Below, one piece after another: positions 27,343 through 37,506 of a DNA stretch of 64,000 nt. Origin of the DNA: Pseudomonadota bacterium (GTDB lineage: Bacteria; Pseudomonadota; Gammaproteobacteria; Burkholderiales; Thiobacillaceae); the NCBI GenBank assembly GCA_021820845.1, contig JAKADC010000004.1:62001-126000 (forward strand), given 5' to 3'. Position 1 is the stretch's first letter, and each line of letters begins with the position of its first letter. The notes beneath the pieces were generated by a model. That model was not told the origin of the DNA. It searched no databases and saw nothing but the letters and a program-made list of their open reading frames with translations. Position numbers and translations under genes: made by a program.

Positions 27343-28353
27343 ATGAAGATCCTGCTCACCGGCGCCGCCGGGTTTATCGGCATGCACGTCGCGCAGCTCC
27401 TCTTGAAGCGCGGCGACGAGGTGGTCGGCATCGACAACCTCAACGACTACTACGACCCGGCCTTGAAGCTCGCGCGGCTGGAGCAATTGAAGCCCTATTC
27501 GGGCTTCCGCTTTCTCAAGGACGACATCTCCGACCGCATGGTGATGGAGGACCTGTTCGAGAAGGGCCACTTCGATGCGGTCATCAATCTTGCCGCGCAG
27601 GCCGGCGTGCGCTACTCGCTGAAGAATCCCCACGCCTACGTGCAATCCAACCTGGTCGGCTTCGCCAATCTGCTCGAAGGCTGCCGCCACCACGGCATCA
27701 AGCACTTCGTCTACGCCAGTTCGTCCTCGGTCTACGGCGCCAACACCAAGATCCCGTTCTCGGTGCACGATCCCGTCAACCACCCGGTGAGCCTCTACGC
27801 CGCGAGCAAGAAGGCCAACGAGCTGATGGCGCACACCTACTCGCACCTCTACGGCCTGCCGACCACCGGCCTGCGCTACTTCACCGTCTACGGCCCCTGG
27901 GGCCGGCCCGACATGTCGCCGTGGCTGTTCACCTCCGCGATCCTCGAAGGCCGCACCATCGACGTCTTCAACCACGGCGACATGATGCGCGACTTCACCT
28001 ACATCGACGACATCGCCGACGGCACGGTGAGGGTGCTCGACCGCATTCCGCAGGGCAATCCCGCCTTCGACCACAAGCACCCCGACCCCGCCACCAGCCA
28101 CGCGCCCTACCGCATCTACAACATCGGCAACCACACCCCGGTGCAGCTGATGGATTTCATCGGCACCATCGAGAAGGCGCTGGGACAAGAGGCGAAGAAG
28201 AATTTCCTGCCGATGCAGGACGGCGACGTGCAGGCGACCTACGCCGACGTGGACGACCTCATCCGCGACACCGGCTTCAAGCCGGCGACTTCGCTCGAGT
28301 ATGGGATCGGCAAGTGGGTGGAGTGGTATCGGGGGTACAAGCAGCTGAACTGA
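27343..28353 (+). CDS. NAD-dependent sugar-nucleotide epimerase, UDP-glucuronate 4-epimerase type
   Basis: A 336-residue extended [18 protein letters not shown] binds [14 protein letters not shown] provides the catalytic Ser, and [11 protein letters not shown] the Tyr-Lys pair; [16 protein letters not shown] and [11 protein letters not shown] are typical of UDP-glucuronate 4-epimerases that make UDP-galacturonate for capsule or LPS. Sequences of this group are also annotated as UDP-glucose 4-epimerase, so the exact substrate needs care. It is a single gene with its own promoter-like box and a terminator downstream. Confidence 0.88.
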   Translation: MKILLTGAAGFIGMHVAQLLLKRGDEVVGIDNLNDYYDPALKLARLEQLKPYSGFRFLKDDISDRMVMEDLFEKGHFDAVINLAAQAGVRYSLKNPHAYVQSNLVGFANLLEGCRHHGIKHFVYASSSSVYGANTKIPFSVHDPVNHPVSLYAASKKANELMAHTYSHLYGLPTTGLRYFTVYGPWGRPDMSPWLFTSAILEGRTIDVFNHGDMMRDFTYIDDIADGTVRVLDRIPQGNPAFDHKHPDPATSHAPYRIYNIGNHTPVQLMDFIGTIEKALGQEAKKNFLPMQDGDVQATYADVDDLIRDTGFKPATSLEYGIGKWVEWYRGYKQLN

Positions 28354-28699
28354 GCCGCCCGAATCGGCTGCCGTACCCCTGTCTCGCCCTCCCGGCGCCG
28401 GCACTCCGATGTCGCCCCACGGCGACAGTCAAAATCGCCGCTATCCATATGTTTTTCAAGAACAATCTCAAAACCGGCCCAATCTGATGTCGCTCTCAGG
28501 CGACGATTTGGCCGGTTTTTTCGCGTGGCGCCTCCCCACCGGACCCCTTAACTGCTGTTTATCAACGGGTTTTCCGCGCTGGCCCGGGCGTTGCTGAGGC
28601 ACCGCTGCGTCCAGTTCCGGGCGCAACCACACCAGAGTGCTGTACCCGTCGTATCCGCTGTTCCCGCCTTACCCCCAGACACCTTTCGAGAGACTGCCC
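28354..28699. other. Intergenic stretch without a gene, containing a terminator
   Basis: 346 bp between the epimerase and the bactofilin. I see one strong terminator (28470-28521) and no convincing reading frame; the short frames here lack ribosome sites and have atypical composition. The region after the terminator presumably carries the bactofilin promoter. Confidence 0.6.
28470..28521 (+). terminator. Rho-independent terminator after the epimerase
   Basis: AAAACCGGCC (from 28470) pairs with GGCCGGTTTT (to 28520) and is followed by T residues. The 28-nt apical part contains a second small stem (GTCGC...GCGAC), so the hairpin is long. The A-run on the left makes it potentially bidirectional. 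Confidence 0.85.
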
Positions 28700-29332
28700 A
28701 TGCTCAAATCCTTCATGCAACCCGGCGCGCCGGGCGCTGCCAGCAATTCAAGAACCGATTCCAGCCGGACGAACTACACGGGCTACCCGGCGAAACCAAC
28801 TGAATCCGGCAAACCCGCCGAGGCGGGCAAGGCAGCGCCGGCCGCCAGCGGGACACCGAAATACGCGTCCTCGTCGGACGAGGGCAGCAAGCTCATCGTC
28901 GGCCCGAACATCAAGCTGAAGGGCTCGGAAATCACCGACTGCGAAATCCTCGTGGTGGAGGGCCGCGTTGAGGCCTCGATGAACAGCCGCGACATCCGCA
29001 TCGCCGAGGGCGGCGTGTTTTCCGGCAAGGCGGAGATCGACGTCGCCGAAGTGCGCGGCACCTTCGAGGGCGACCTGACCGCGCGCAAGCGGCTGGTCGT
29101 GTACGCCACCGGCCGCGTCAGCGGCACGATCCGCTACGGCGCGCTGATGGTCGAGGAGGGCGGCACGATCACCGGCAACATGGCGACGCACGGCGCCAAC
29201 GCAGGCGTCGCGATGCTGCCGGACACCTCCGTGCAAGCCCCGGTATCGGAAACGGTTCAGGAAAAGGCGGCGGAACTGGAAGAGGTCCGCTCCGGCTCGA
29301 CCTATCATCGCGGCCAGCGGCGCCAGGGCTGA
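28700..29332 (+). CDS. Bactofilin (polymer-forming cytoskeletal protein)
   Basis: A 210-residue protein with a disordered, Ser/Pro/Ala-rich N-terminus (about 1-60), a central bactofilin domain (about 65-165) made of short right-handed beta-helix repeats such as EILVVEGRVEASMNSRDIRI and GTFEGDLTARKRLVV, and a flexible Glu/Gln-rich tail. Bactofilins self-assemble without nucleotide into filaments that position cell-wall or stalk enzymes. I chose ATG 28700 (MLKSFMQPG) rather than the upstream in-frame ATG at 28637. The neighbouring polysaccharide gene may hint at an envelope role. Confidence 0.85.
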   Translation: MLKSFMQPGAPGAASNSRTDSSRTNYTGYPAKPTESGKPAEAGKAAPAASGTPKYASSSDEGSKLIVGPNIKLKGSEITDCEILVVEGRVEASMNSRDIRIAEGGVFSGKAEIDVAEVRGTFEGDLTARKRLVVYATGRVSGTIRYGALMVEEGGTITGNMATHGANAGVAMLPDTSVQAPVSETVQEKAAELEEVRSGSTYHRGQRRQG

Positions 29333-29584
29333 TCGAAGCCTTGGCCCGTGCGCGCTGTCGTCGATTCGCAACAGCCCTGAATCGAATCCGCCCGCTGGGC
29401 CGCAGCCTCCTGCGCCTGGGTTATTCGGTCAGGGCCTTGTTGCGTCTGCGCGCGGCACGCGCGAAGGCCCGCCTGAAGAGCCTCGCAACGCAACGGTCCC
29501 GCCGGATGCGCTTGCGCCCCGAAGCGCCGATCCCCTTCAGGGTGCTCGCGCTGACGAAGCGAAAAGGGAAGGGCCGGACGCGAT

Positions 29585-30325
29585 CTACAGCTTCGCGCTG
29601 CGTCCGCCGTCCACCGCCAGGATCTGTCCGGTCACGTAGTGTGTGTCCATCGCGAAGAAGCGCACCGCCAGCGCAATGTCGGCGGGATCGCCGGCACGCT
29701 TCAGCATGGTGTGCGAGACGATGCGCTGGCGCGAGACCTCGTCGAAATTCGAATCGCCTTCCGGCCACATGATCGGGCCCGGCGCGATGCCGTTGACGCG
29801 CACTTCGGGCGCCAGTTCGCGCGCGAGCGACTTGGTCAGCCCGGCGAGACCCGCCTTGGCGACGGAATAGACGACGTAGCTTTTCATCGGCCGGTCGGCG
29901 TGGATGTCGGTGATGTTGATGATGCAGCCGCGCCGCTTCTTCAATTCCGGTGCCGCGGCCTGCGACAGAAACATCGGCGCCTTGAGGTTGCTGCCCATGA
30001 GGTCGGCCCAGTCCTTCTCGGCGATGGTGCCGACCGGCGTGGGATAGAAACTCGACGCATTGTTGAGCAGCACGTCGAGGCCGCCGAAGGTCGCGACGGT
30101 CTGGTTCACCAGCGCGGGCAGGCCGCCGATGTCGTTCAGGTCGGCCTGGATCAGCGCGACCGAATCGGGGCGGCTCGCGTTGAGTTCTTCCTGCAGCGCG
30201 CGCGCCTCGGAAGCCGAACTGCGGTAGTGGATCATGAGCTTGGCGCCGGCGGCGTGCAGCAGGCGTGCCGACGCCGCGCCGACACGCTTGGCCCCGCCCG
30301 TGATCAACACCACTTTGCCATGCAT
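29585..30325 (-). CDS. Short-chain dehydrogenase, pteridine reductase-like
   Basis: A 246-residue SDR with TGGAKRVGAA (Arg in the third glycine position, as in pteridine reductases), NNASSFYPTPVG, a Tyr-Lys pair in YVVYSVAKAG and APGPIMWPEGD. The Arg-containing cofactor motif and the SSFYPTP segment fit the bacterial pteridine reductase/FolM group that reduces dihydropterins with NADPH. A general 3-oxoacyl reductase is the alternative. It is divergent from the MidA-like gene with a 39-bp gap. Confidence 0.78.
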   Translation of the reverse strand: MHGKVVLITGGAKRVGAASARLLHAAGAKLMIHYRSSASEARALQEELNASRPDSVALIQADLNDIGGLPALVNQTVATFGGLDVLLNNASSFYPTPVGTIAEKDWADLMGSNLKAPMFLSQAAAPELKKRRGCIINITDIHADRPMKSYVVYSVAKAGLAGLTKSLARELAPEVRVNGIAPGPIMWPEGDSNFDEVSRQRIVSHTMLKRAGDPADIALAVRFFAMDTHYVTGQILAVDGGRSAKL

Positions 30326-30364
30326 CGCGATTCACCCTTATAGTCCGTCGATTCCGCATTATCC

Positions 30365-31519
30365 ATGAACTCGATGCTCCCCGCCCCTACGCCCGACGCC
30401 CTTGCGCACAGTCAACGGGTGGCGGCGCACCTGCGGTCGCTGATCGAGGACAATGGCGGCTGGGTGCCGTTCTCGCGCTTCATGGAAGCGACGCTCTACG
30501 CGCCCGGGCTCGGCTACTACGCTGCCGGGGCAACCAAGTTCGGCGCAGCGGGCGACTTCGTCACCGCGCCCGAGATGACGCCGCTCTTCGGCCGCACGCT
30601 GGCGCGCGCGATCGCCCCGGTGCTCGTCGAGACCGGCGGCGAGGTGCTCGAACTGGGCGCGGGCAGCGGCAAGCTGGCCGCCGACGTGCTCGGCGAACTC
30701 GACCGGATGGGCGTCCTGCCGGCGCGTTATTCCATCCTGGACGTGAGCGCCGACCTGCGCGAGCGCCAGCACGACACGATCGTACGCGAACTGCCTGAGC
30801 TCGCCTCCCGCGTGCAGTGGCTGGACGCGCTGCCCGAGCGTTTCACCGGCGTGATCCTCGGCAACGAAGTGCTCGACGCGCTGCCGGTGGAGCTGGTGCA
30901 CTGGACGGAGGACGGCCCGATGCTGCGGGGCGTCGCGCTCGAAAACGATGCCTTCGCGTGGCAGGATCGTCCCGTCGCGGATCCGGTACTACGCGTGCGC
31001 GCCGAGGCGCTGGATCTTGGGCCGGGCTATCTGTCCGAGATCAATCTCGCCGCCGACGCGCTGGTCGCCTCGCTTGCACAGCGCCTCGACCACGGCCTGA
31101 TCCTCTTGATCGACTACGGCTTCGGCGCCGCCGAGTATTACCACCCGCAGCGCCACATGGGGACGCTGCGGGCACATTACCACCACCATGCGCTCGACGA
31201 TCCGTTCTATCTGCCGGGCCTCGCCGACCTCACCGCGCACGTCGATTTCAGCGCGGTGGCGCGCGCGGGGAAACAGGCGGGGCTGGAGCTCGCGGGCTAC
31301 GCGAGCCAGGCGAATTTCCTGTTGAACAGCGGGCTTGCCGAGTTGCTGACGCAGACGCCGCCCGATGACGCGGCCGCCTACCTGCCGCAGGCCAACGCAG
31401 TCCAGCGGCTGGTGTCGCCGGCGGAGATGGGCGAACTGTTCAAGGTGATCGCGTTGAGCAAGGGCCGCATTGCGCCGCTGGCGGCGTTCGCGCGCGGCGA
31501 CCGGCGCCACGCGCTCTGA
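30365..31519 (+). CDS. MidA/NDUFAF7-family class I SAM methyltransferase
   Basis: A 384-residue protein of the COG1565 family. It has the family N-terminus GYYAAGATKFGAAGDFVTAPE, motif I EVLELGAGSGKLAADVL, GNEVLDALPVELV and IDYGFGAAEYYHPQR. In mitochondria the homologue methylates an arginine of complex I subunit NDUFS2; the bacterial target is not established. Single gene between an SDR and the corC operon. Confidence 0.88.
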   Translation: MNSMLPAPTPDALAHSQRVAAHLRSLIEDNGGWVPFSRFMEATLYAPGLGYYAAGATKFGAAGDFVTAPEMTPLFGRTLARAIAPVLVETGGEVLELGAGSGKLAADVLGELDRMGVLPARYSILDVSADLRERQHDTIVRELPELASRVQWLDALPERFTGVILGNEVLDALPVELVHWTEDGPMLRGVALENDAFAWQDRPVADPVLRVRAEALDLGPGYLSEINLAADALVASLAQRLDHGLILLIDYGFGAAEYYHPQRHMGTLRAHYHHHALDDPFYLPGLADLTAHVDFSAVARAGKQAGLELAGYASQANFLLNSGLAELLTQTPPDDAAAYLPQANAVQRLVSPAEMGELFKVIALSKGRIAPLAAFARGDRRHAL

Positions 31520-31561
31520 AATCCGCCGGCCCGGCGGCCGGTGCGGTGGCCGGGCGACGCC

Positions 31562-32425
31562 TCAAACCAGCGGCAGCTGCGCGTCCTCTTCCTCGGTCTT
31601 CTTCAGGCGCGTCACGCGCACGGCATAGAGTCGGCGGCTGTCGGCCCGCAGGATGCCGAACTGGAAGCCGTCGAACTTCACCGACTCGCCGCGCTTGGGC
31701 AGATGGCCAAAGCGCGAGATGACGAGGCCGCCGACGGTATCGAATTCCTCGTCGGAAAACTTTGCCCCCAGCGTCTCGTTGAAGTCGGCGATTTCGGTGC
31801 CCGCCTTCACGCGGAACACGTCTTCCTTTTCGCGGATGATGTTGTCCTCGGTCTCGTCGAAGTCGTATTCGTCCTCGATGTCGCCGACGATCTGCTCGAG
31901 CACGTCCTCGATCGTCACCAGCCCCGCGACGCCGCCATATTCGTCGACGACGATCGCGATGTGGTTGCGGTTGGAACGGAATTCCTTCAAGAGCACGTTG
32001 AGCCGCTTCGATTCCGGAATGAACACCGCGGGCCGCAGCATCCCGCGGATGTCGCTGTCGGCCTCGGCATAGTGCCGCAGCAGGTCCTTCGCCAGCAGGA
32101 TCCCGATGACGTCGTCGCGGTCCTTGTCGATGACCGGGAAGCGCGAGTGCGCCGTTTCGATGACGAAGGGAATGAAGACTTCGGGCGCGTCGTTGATGTC
32201 GACGACGTCCATCTGCGCGCGCGGGATCATGATCTCGCCGACGCGCATCTCGGATACCTGCAGCACGCCCTCGATCATCGCCAGGGCGTCGGCATCCATC
32301 AGGTTGTTTTCGTAGGCGCCGTGAAGCAGCTCGATCAGTTGCTCGCGGTCTTCGGGTTCGCGCATCAGCCAGTGGGAGATGCGCTCGAGCAGGCTCGGTT
32401 TGTGCGGACTACTGTCAGGGTCCAT
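31562..32425 (-). CDS. corC: CorC/HlyC-type CBS-domain protein
   Basis: A 287-residue soluble protein with two CBS domains (first around GEIMIPRAQMDVVDIN, second around LLKEFRSNRNHIAIVVDEYGG) and a C-terminal CorC/HlyC transporter-associated domain with VGGLVISRFGHLPKRGE. It modulates magnesium/cobalt efflux in enterobacteria. It is the last gene of miaB-ybeZ-ybeY-corC, starting 6 bp after ybeY. Confidence 0.92.
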   Translation of the reverse strand: MDPDSSPHKPSLLERISHWLMREPEDREQLIELLHGAYENNLMDADALAMIEGVLQVSEMRVGEIMIPRAQMDVVDINDAPEVFIPFVIETAHSRFPVIDKDRDDVIGILLAKDLLRHYAEADSDIRGMLRPAVFIPESKRLNVLLKEFRSNRNHIAIVVDEYGGVAGLVTIEDVLEQIVGDIEDEYDFDETEDNIIREKEDVFRVKAGTEIADFNETLGAKFSDEEFDTVGGLVISRFGHLPKRGESVKFDGFQFGILRADSRRLYAVRVTRLKKTEEEDAQLPLV

Positions 32426-32431
32426 GGTGGT

Positions 32432-32879
32432 TCAGGACTGATACGGATCAGGAATGTGGAAGCGCTTCAGTATAACGGCTTCGCGCGATTCCATGACGTC
32501 GGCATCCGCCGGGGCGACGTGATCGTAGCCCTGCAGGTGCAGCACGCCGTGCACCGTCATGTGCGCGTAATGATGCTTGAGCGGCTTGTTCTGCTCGCGC
32601 GCCTCGCGCGCGACCACCGGGGCGCAGATCACCACGTCGCCGCCGAGGATGCCGCGTCCCGCTTCGTCGCGGCCGACCTCGCCGTACTCGAAGGTCAGCA
32701 CGTTGGGCACGTAGTCCTTGCGGCGGTAGTCATTGTTGAGCGCCTGCGCTTCCTCGGCATCGACGATGCGCACCGTGATCTCCGCGGGATGCTCCAGCGC
32801 GGCGGCGACCCAGCGGCGGACCTGCGCGCGGCTGGGCAGTTCGTCGGCCCCGCTCGCGAACTGCACGGCGAGGCTGAAG

Positions 32880-32890
<11 letters not shown>
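32432..32890 (-). CDS. ybeY: Endoribonuclease YbeY (16S rRNA 3'-end maturation and quality control)
   Basis: A 152-residue zinc metalloprotein with the invariant HMTVHGVLHLQGYDH, whose three histidines bind the metal, and an upstream catalytic arginine in LNNDYRRKDYVPNVL. The start is a GTG at 32890 inside the last 11 bp of ybeZ, preceded by a purine-rich GGAAACGGAAC. Confidence 0.95.
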
Positions 32891-33835
<945 letters not shown>

Positions 33836-33839
<4 letters not shown>

Positions 33840-35176
33840 GCGGTTTCGCTCTCGGAGACGGCGACGTCGCCGCGCAAGCTGTGCGGCAGAGCCTGGGTGA
33901 TGGCGACGTCGACGAAGCGACCGATCAGACGTGGCTGGCCGGCGAAGTTGACGATGCGGTTGTTGTCGGTGCGGCCGGCGAGCTCTTCGGCGTTCTTGCG
34001 CGCATGTCCCTCGACCAGCACGCGCTGCACCGTGCCGACCATGGCCTGGTTCACCCGTTGCGCCTGCGCTTCGATTCGGGCCTGCAATTTCATCAGTCGC
34101 TGCGTCTTCAATTCTGCGGACACATCATCAGGATAGTCCGCCGCGGGCGTGCCGGGGCGCTTGCTGTAGATGAAGGAGAAGCTGGCGTCGAAGTCGAGTT
34201 CCTCGATGAGCTTCATCGTCGCCTCGAAATCGGCCTCGGTTTCGCCGGGGAAGCCGACGATGAAATCCGACGACAGGCACAGGTCGGGGCGCTGCGCGCG
34301 CAGCTTCCTCACGATCGACTTGAACTCGAGCACCGTATAGCCGCGCTTCATCGCCGCGAGGATGCGGTCGGAGCCCGACTGCACCGGCAGGTGCAGATGC
34401 GACACCATCTTGGGCAGCCGGCCGTAGCATTCGATCAGCCGCGCCGTCATTTCGCGCGGGTGGCTGGTGGTGTAGCGGATGCGCTCGATGCCCGGAACCT
34501 CGTGCACCATCTCCAGCAGGAAGGCGAAATCGGCGGTGCCGCCCTCGTGCAGTGCGCCCTGGTAGGCATTGACGTTCTGCCCGAGGAGCGTGACTTCCTT
34601 CACGCCCCGCGCCGCAAGATCGGCCACCTCGGCAATGACGTCGTCGAACGGCCGCGAGACTTCCTCGCCGCGCGTGTAGGGGACGACGCAGAAGGTGCAG
34701 TATTTGGAGCAGCCTTCCATGATCGAGACGAAGGCCGATGCGCCTTCGATTCGCGCCGGGGGCAGGTGGTCGAACTTCTCGATCTCGGGAAAGCTGATGT
34801 CGACCTGGGCGCGTCCGGTCTGGCGCCGCTGGGCGATCAGTTCGGGCAGGCGATGCAGCGTCTGCGGGCCGAATACGACGTCGACGAAGGGCGCGCGCGC
34901 GACGATCGCCGCGCCTTCCTGGCTCGCGACGCAGCCGCCGACGCCGATGATGAGGCCAGGGTTCGCCTGCTTGAGATGGCGCACCCGGCCGAGGTCATGG
35001 AACACCTTCTCCTGCGCCTTCTCGCGCACCGAGCAGGTATTGAACAGGATGACGTCGGCGTCGTCCGGCGTGTCGGTCGGGGTCAGGCCTTCGGCGGCAT
35101 TGAGCACGTCGGCCATCTTGTCCGAGTCGTACTCGTTCATCTGACAGCCGAAGGTTTTGATGTAGATTTTTTTCAT
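33836..35176 (-). CDS. miaB: tRNA-2-methylthio-N6-dimethylallyladenosine synthase
   Basis: A 446-residue radical SAM methylthiotransferase that modifies A37 of tRNAs reading UNN codons. The N-terminal UPF0004 domain starts [16 protein letters not shown] with cluster cysteines continuing at NTCSVREKA and GVGGCVAS; the radical SAM CX3CX2C is in [15 protein letters not shown]; a TRAM domain ends the protein. First gene of the miaB-ybeZ-ybeY-corC operon. Confidence 0.97.
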
Positions 35177-35286
35177 GGGGTGCCGGGGCAGTGAATAGAC
35201 TGGGGGCAGAAACGTCGCTGCGGGTTGGGATCAGGTGAGCAGGAACAAGGAACGGGCCGTCGCCGTCGCCCTTGCCCGCTGGCCGC

Positions 35287-35679
35287 TTACGTCGAACCCG
35301 CCGAAGCGGAGGCGCGATCGCCGGCGGCCGCCATGGCGCGGCCTGCTTCCGCTTCCGCGGCGCCGATTTCGTGCATGTGCGCCTCGAGGGCTCGCTCCTT
35401 TTCCACCAGCTTTTTGAAGCGCCGGGTATTGCTGTTGTACTCGCGCGCGCCGACATAGAAGACGGCGATGCCGGACAGGACCAGCAGGAACCCGCTGACC
35501 TCGAAGAACGGGTGGCCGATCAGCTTGATGAACGCGATGCCGAGAACCGCCATGGCGATGGCGGTGCGGCTGTACGCCAGAAAGGTGCGCTTGTTGGCGA
35601 GGACCGTGCGATCCAGTGCGAGCCAGTCGCGCAGGATCATGGCTTCGCGTTCGAATTCAAGATAGGGATCGTCGATCAC
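35287..35679 (-). CDS. DUF202 small membrane protein
   Basis: A 130-residue protein of the YidH/DUF202 family: a conserved start (FEREAMILRDWLALDRTVLANKRTFLAYSRTA, seen as separate pieces) leads into two transmembrane helices (about 40-60 and 62-80), followed by a charged coiled-coil tail rich in Lys/Glu and Ala. The function is unknown. The start is GTG at 35679 with GAGGT 6 bp before it. Confidence 0.85.
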   Translation of the reverse strand: MIDDPYLEFEREAMILRDWLALDRTVLANKRTFLAYSRTAIAMAVLGIAFIKLIGHPFFEVSGFLLVLSGIAVFYVGAREYNSNTRRFKKLVEKERALEAHMHEIGAAEAEAGRAMAAAGDRASASAGST

Positions 35680-35811
35680 GCTTTACCTCGTCAGCTCATC
35701 TCTCGTTAATCGGGCGGGCGGATGTTGCACGTCTGTGACCCGCGGAAACGCGGATCGTTCCGGTTTCGGGAACCGGGCCTGTCGTCGGCTGCCCGCGTGT
35801 CGGCGACGGAA

Positions 35812-35840
35812 ACGAAAACGGCCTGCATCGCTGCAGGCCG
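35812..35840 (-). terminator. Terminator downstream of the CAT tRNA
   Basis: On the minus strand CGGCCTGCA-GCGA-TGCAGGCCG (35819-35840) forms a perfect 9-bp stem followed by TTTTCGTTT. It starts 9 bp after the tRNA CCA end. Confidence 0.85.
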
Positions 35841-35849
35841 CTGGTGTTC

Positions 35850-35926
35850 TGGTGGTGATGAGTGGACTTGAACCACCGACCTACGGATTATGAATCCGTC
35901 GCTCTAACCGGCTGAGCTACATCACC
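35850..35926 (-). tRNA. tRNA with CAT anticodon (Met elongator most likely)
   Basis: A 77-nt cloverleaf with encoded CCA. The acceptor stem GGTGATG/CATCACC is perfect, the D arm is TAGCTCAGCCGGTTAGAGC, the anticodon arm ACGGA-TTCATAA-TCCGT gives CAT, and the T arm is GGTGG-TTCAAGT-CCACT-like. There is no initiator-type C1-A72 mismatch or three-GC anticodon stem, so it is not initiator tRNA. tRNA-Ile2 (lysidine-modified CAT) remains possible. Confidence 0.93.
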
Positions 35927-36001
35927 GAGGGACTGCTTTTCCGGCTGGCAAGGGCCGAAAAGGCGGGCATTTTAGCCGACCGCGCGGGCCGCTGTCAAAG
36001 T

Positions 36002-36556
36002 TCACTGCGGCCGCAGCTTCGCCAGTTCGTCGAGCAGGCTGATCAGCAGTTCGCGCCCCAGCGGCCCCATGCCGGCGACGAGCTGGTCGGCGTCGCGCTC
36101 GCCGTTGACCAGCCGGCGCATGCGCCCGCCCAGCAGCGCCATGTCGCCGCCCGCCTTCATCATCTGTTCGGCCATGTTGGCGAGCACGGACATCGCCTGC
36201 GCGTCGCCGCGCGCCGAGGCATCGATCAGCGCGGCCAGTCCCGGCGCGGCGCTGCTGCCGTCCGGCCGGGCATCGAGCGGCGGCAGGGTGGCCGGGTTGT
36301 CGAAGCCGCGCAGGATGGCGTCGAGCAGGATGCTGTCCTCCTCGTCCAGGCCGAGCTTGATCGAAGGATCGCGGCGTCCGTCGATCACGTGGCGAAGCGC
36401 ACCGACCAGCCGCGCCCAGCCGGCCTGCTCGGCGGCGTCGAGCTGCTTCATCAGGTCGGGCAGCTGGCTGCGGTCGCGCAGCGCGTTGACCACGGTGTGG
36501 ATGAAGGACGCGTGGACGCGCAGGACCTGTTCGACGGCGGGCGGGAGCTGGGCCAT
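36002..36556 (-). CDS. Hypothetical protein, helical
   Basis: A 184-residue predicted cytoplasmic protein that I do not recognise. It looks all-helical, with Leu/Ala-rich amphipathic segments (VLRVHASFIHTVVNALRDR; MSVLANMAEQMMKAGG; LLISLLDELAKLRPQ) and no signal peptide, membrane helix or cysteine. The ATG at 36556 is the first good start; the much longer open frame upstream runs antisense-like across gluQ and is not credible. It lies 37 bp after the gluQ stop on the same strand, so the two may be co-transcribed. Confidence 0.7.
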   Translation of the reverse strand: MAQLPPAVEQVLRVHASFIHTVVNALRDRSQLPDLMKQLDAAEQAGWARLVGALRHVIDGRRDPSIKLGLDEEDSILLDAILRGFDNPATLPPLDARPDGSSAAPGLAALIDASARGDAQAMSVLANMAEQMMKAGGDMALLGGRMRRLVNGERDADQLVAGMGPLGRELLISLLDELAKLRPQ

Positions 36557-36593
36557 GGCTTTGCGGAGGGCGAAAGAGGAAAGGATTGTCCGG

Positions 36594-37499
36594 TCAGGCG
36601 GCCGGGTTGGCAATGGCGGGGCGCAGCGGCACGCTTTCGATGCGCCAGTGCGCGCCCGCCCACGCCAGGAGTTCGGCGGGCGCGGCATCCTCCAGCGCCG
36701 GCGGCGGCCGCTGGCCCAGCACGGCGAGCGCCGCGGCCAGCACGGCGCCCTGCCCCGCCGCGGGCAAAGGGGGAGCGAGGGTCTGCTTGGAGAGCTTCTG
36801 CCCCGCGGCGTTGGTGATGAGCGGCACATGCGCGTAAACCGGCGTCGCCAGGCCGAGCCGGCCTTGCAGATAAATCTGGCGCGGCGTGTTCCACAAGAGG
36901 TCGGCGCCGCGCACGACGTGGGTGATGCCCTGGAAGGCGTCGTCGACCACGACCGCGAGCTGGTAGGCGAACAGGCCGTCGGCGCGCCTGACGATGAAAT
37001 CGCCGACGTCGTGCGCCAGGTTCTGCCGCAGGTCGCCGTGGATACGGTCGTGAAAACCGACGTCCGAATCGGGCACACGCACCCGCCAGGCGCGCGGGAT
37101 CGCGCCCGGCGGAAGGCCGTTGCGGCAGGTGCCGGGATAGAGAATTTCGCCCTCGGCGTTGCGCGGCGCCTGCGCCAGCTGGCTGCGCGTGCAGGCGCAG
37201 GGATAGACCGCGCCGCGCGCCCGCAGCGCATCCAGCGCCGCGGCGTACGCGTCGTCGCGCCGCGACTGGTAGAGCACGTCGCCGTCCCACAGCAGTCCGT
37301 AGGCTTCGAGCTGGCGCAGGATGGTGTCGGCCGCGCCGGCCTCGCAGCGCGGCCGGTCGAGGTCCTCCATGCGCACGAGCCAGCAGCCGGCCGCCGCGCG
37401 GGCGTCGAGGAAACTCGCCACGGCGGCGACGAGCGAGCCGAAATGCAGGGGACCGGTGGGAGACGGCGCAAAGCGCCCGACGTAGCGCGCGGGATTCAC
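36594..37499 (-). CDS. gluQ: Glutamyl-Q tRNA(Asp) synthetase
   Basis: A 301-residue stand-alone glutamyl-tRNA synthetase catalytic core that puts glutamate on queuosine at position 34 of tRNA-Asp. It shows RFAPSPTGPLHFGSL (HIGH-type), the zinc site starting CAC and closing PGTC, and QKLSKQT (KMSKS-type), and lacks an anticodon-binding domain, as expected. The start is GTG at 37499 (VNPARYVGRFAPSP); no ATG lies upstream in frame before the next gene. It begins 7 bp after the glycosyltransferase stop. Confidence 0.93.
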   Translation of the reverse strand: MNPARYVGRFAPSPTGPLHFGSLVAAVASFLDARAAAGCWLVRMEDLDRPRCEAGAADTILRQLEAYGLLWDGDVLYQSRRDDAYAAALDALRARGAVYPCACTRSQLAQAPRNAEGEILYPGTCRNGLPPGAIPRAWRVRVPDSDVGFHDRIHGDLRQNLAHDVGDFIVRRADGLFAYQLAVVVDDAFQGITHVVRGADLLWNTPRQIYLQGRLGLATPVYAHVPLITNAAGQKLSKQTLAPPLPAAGQGAVLAAALAVLGQRPPPALEDAAPAELLAWAGAHWRIESVPLRPAIANPAA

Positions 37500-37506
37500 C
37501 CCGCGA

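Noticed and set aside
29341-29772. A 143-codon Arg-rich plus-strand frame after the bactofilin
   Set aside because: It runs antisense into the pteridine-reductase-like gene, and the part before it has no ribosome site or similarity. The 250-bp gap there is left without a gene.
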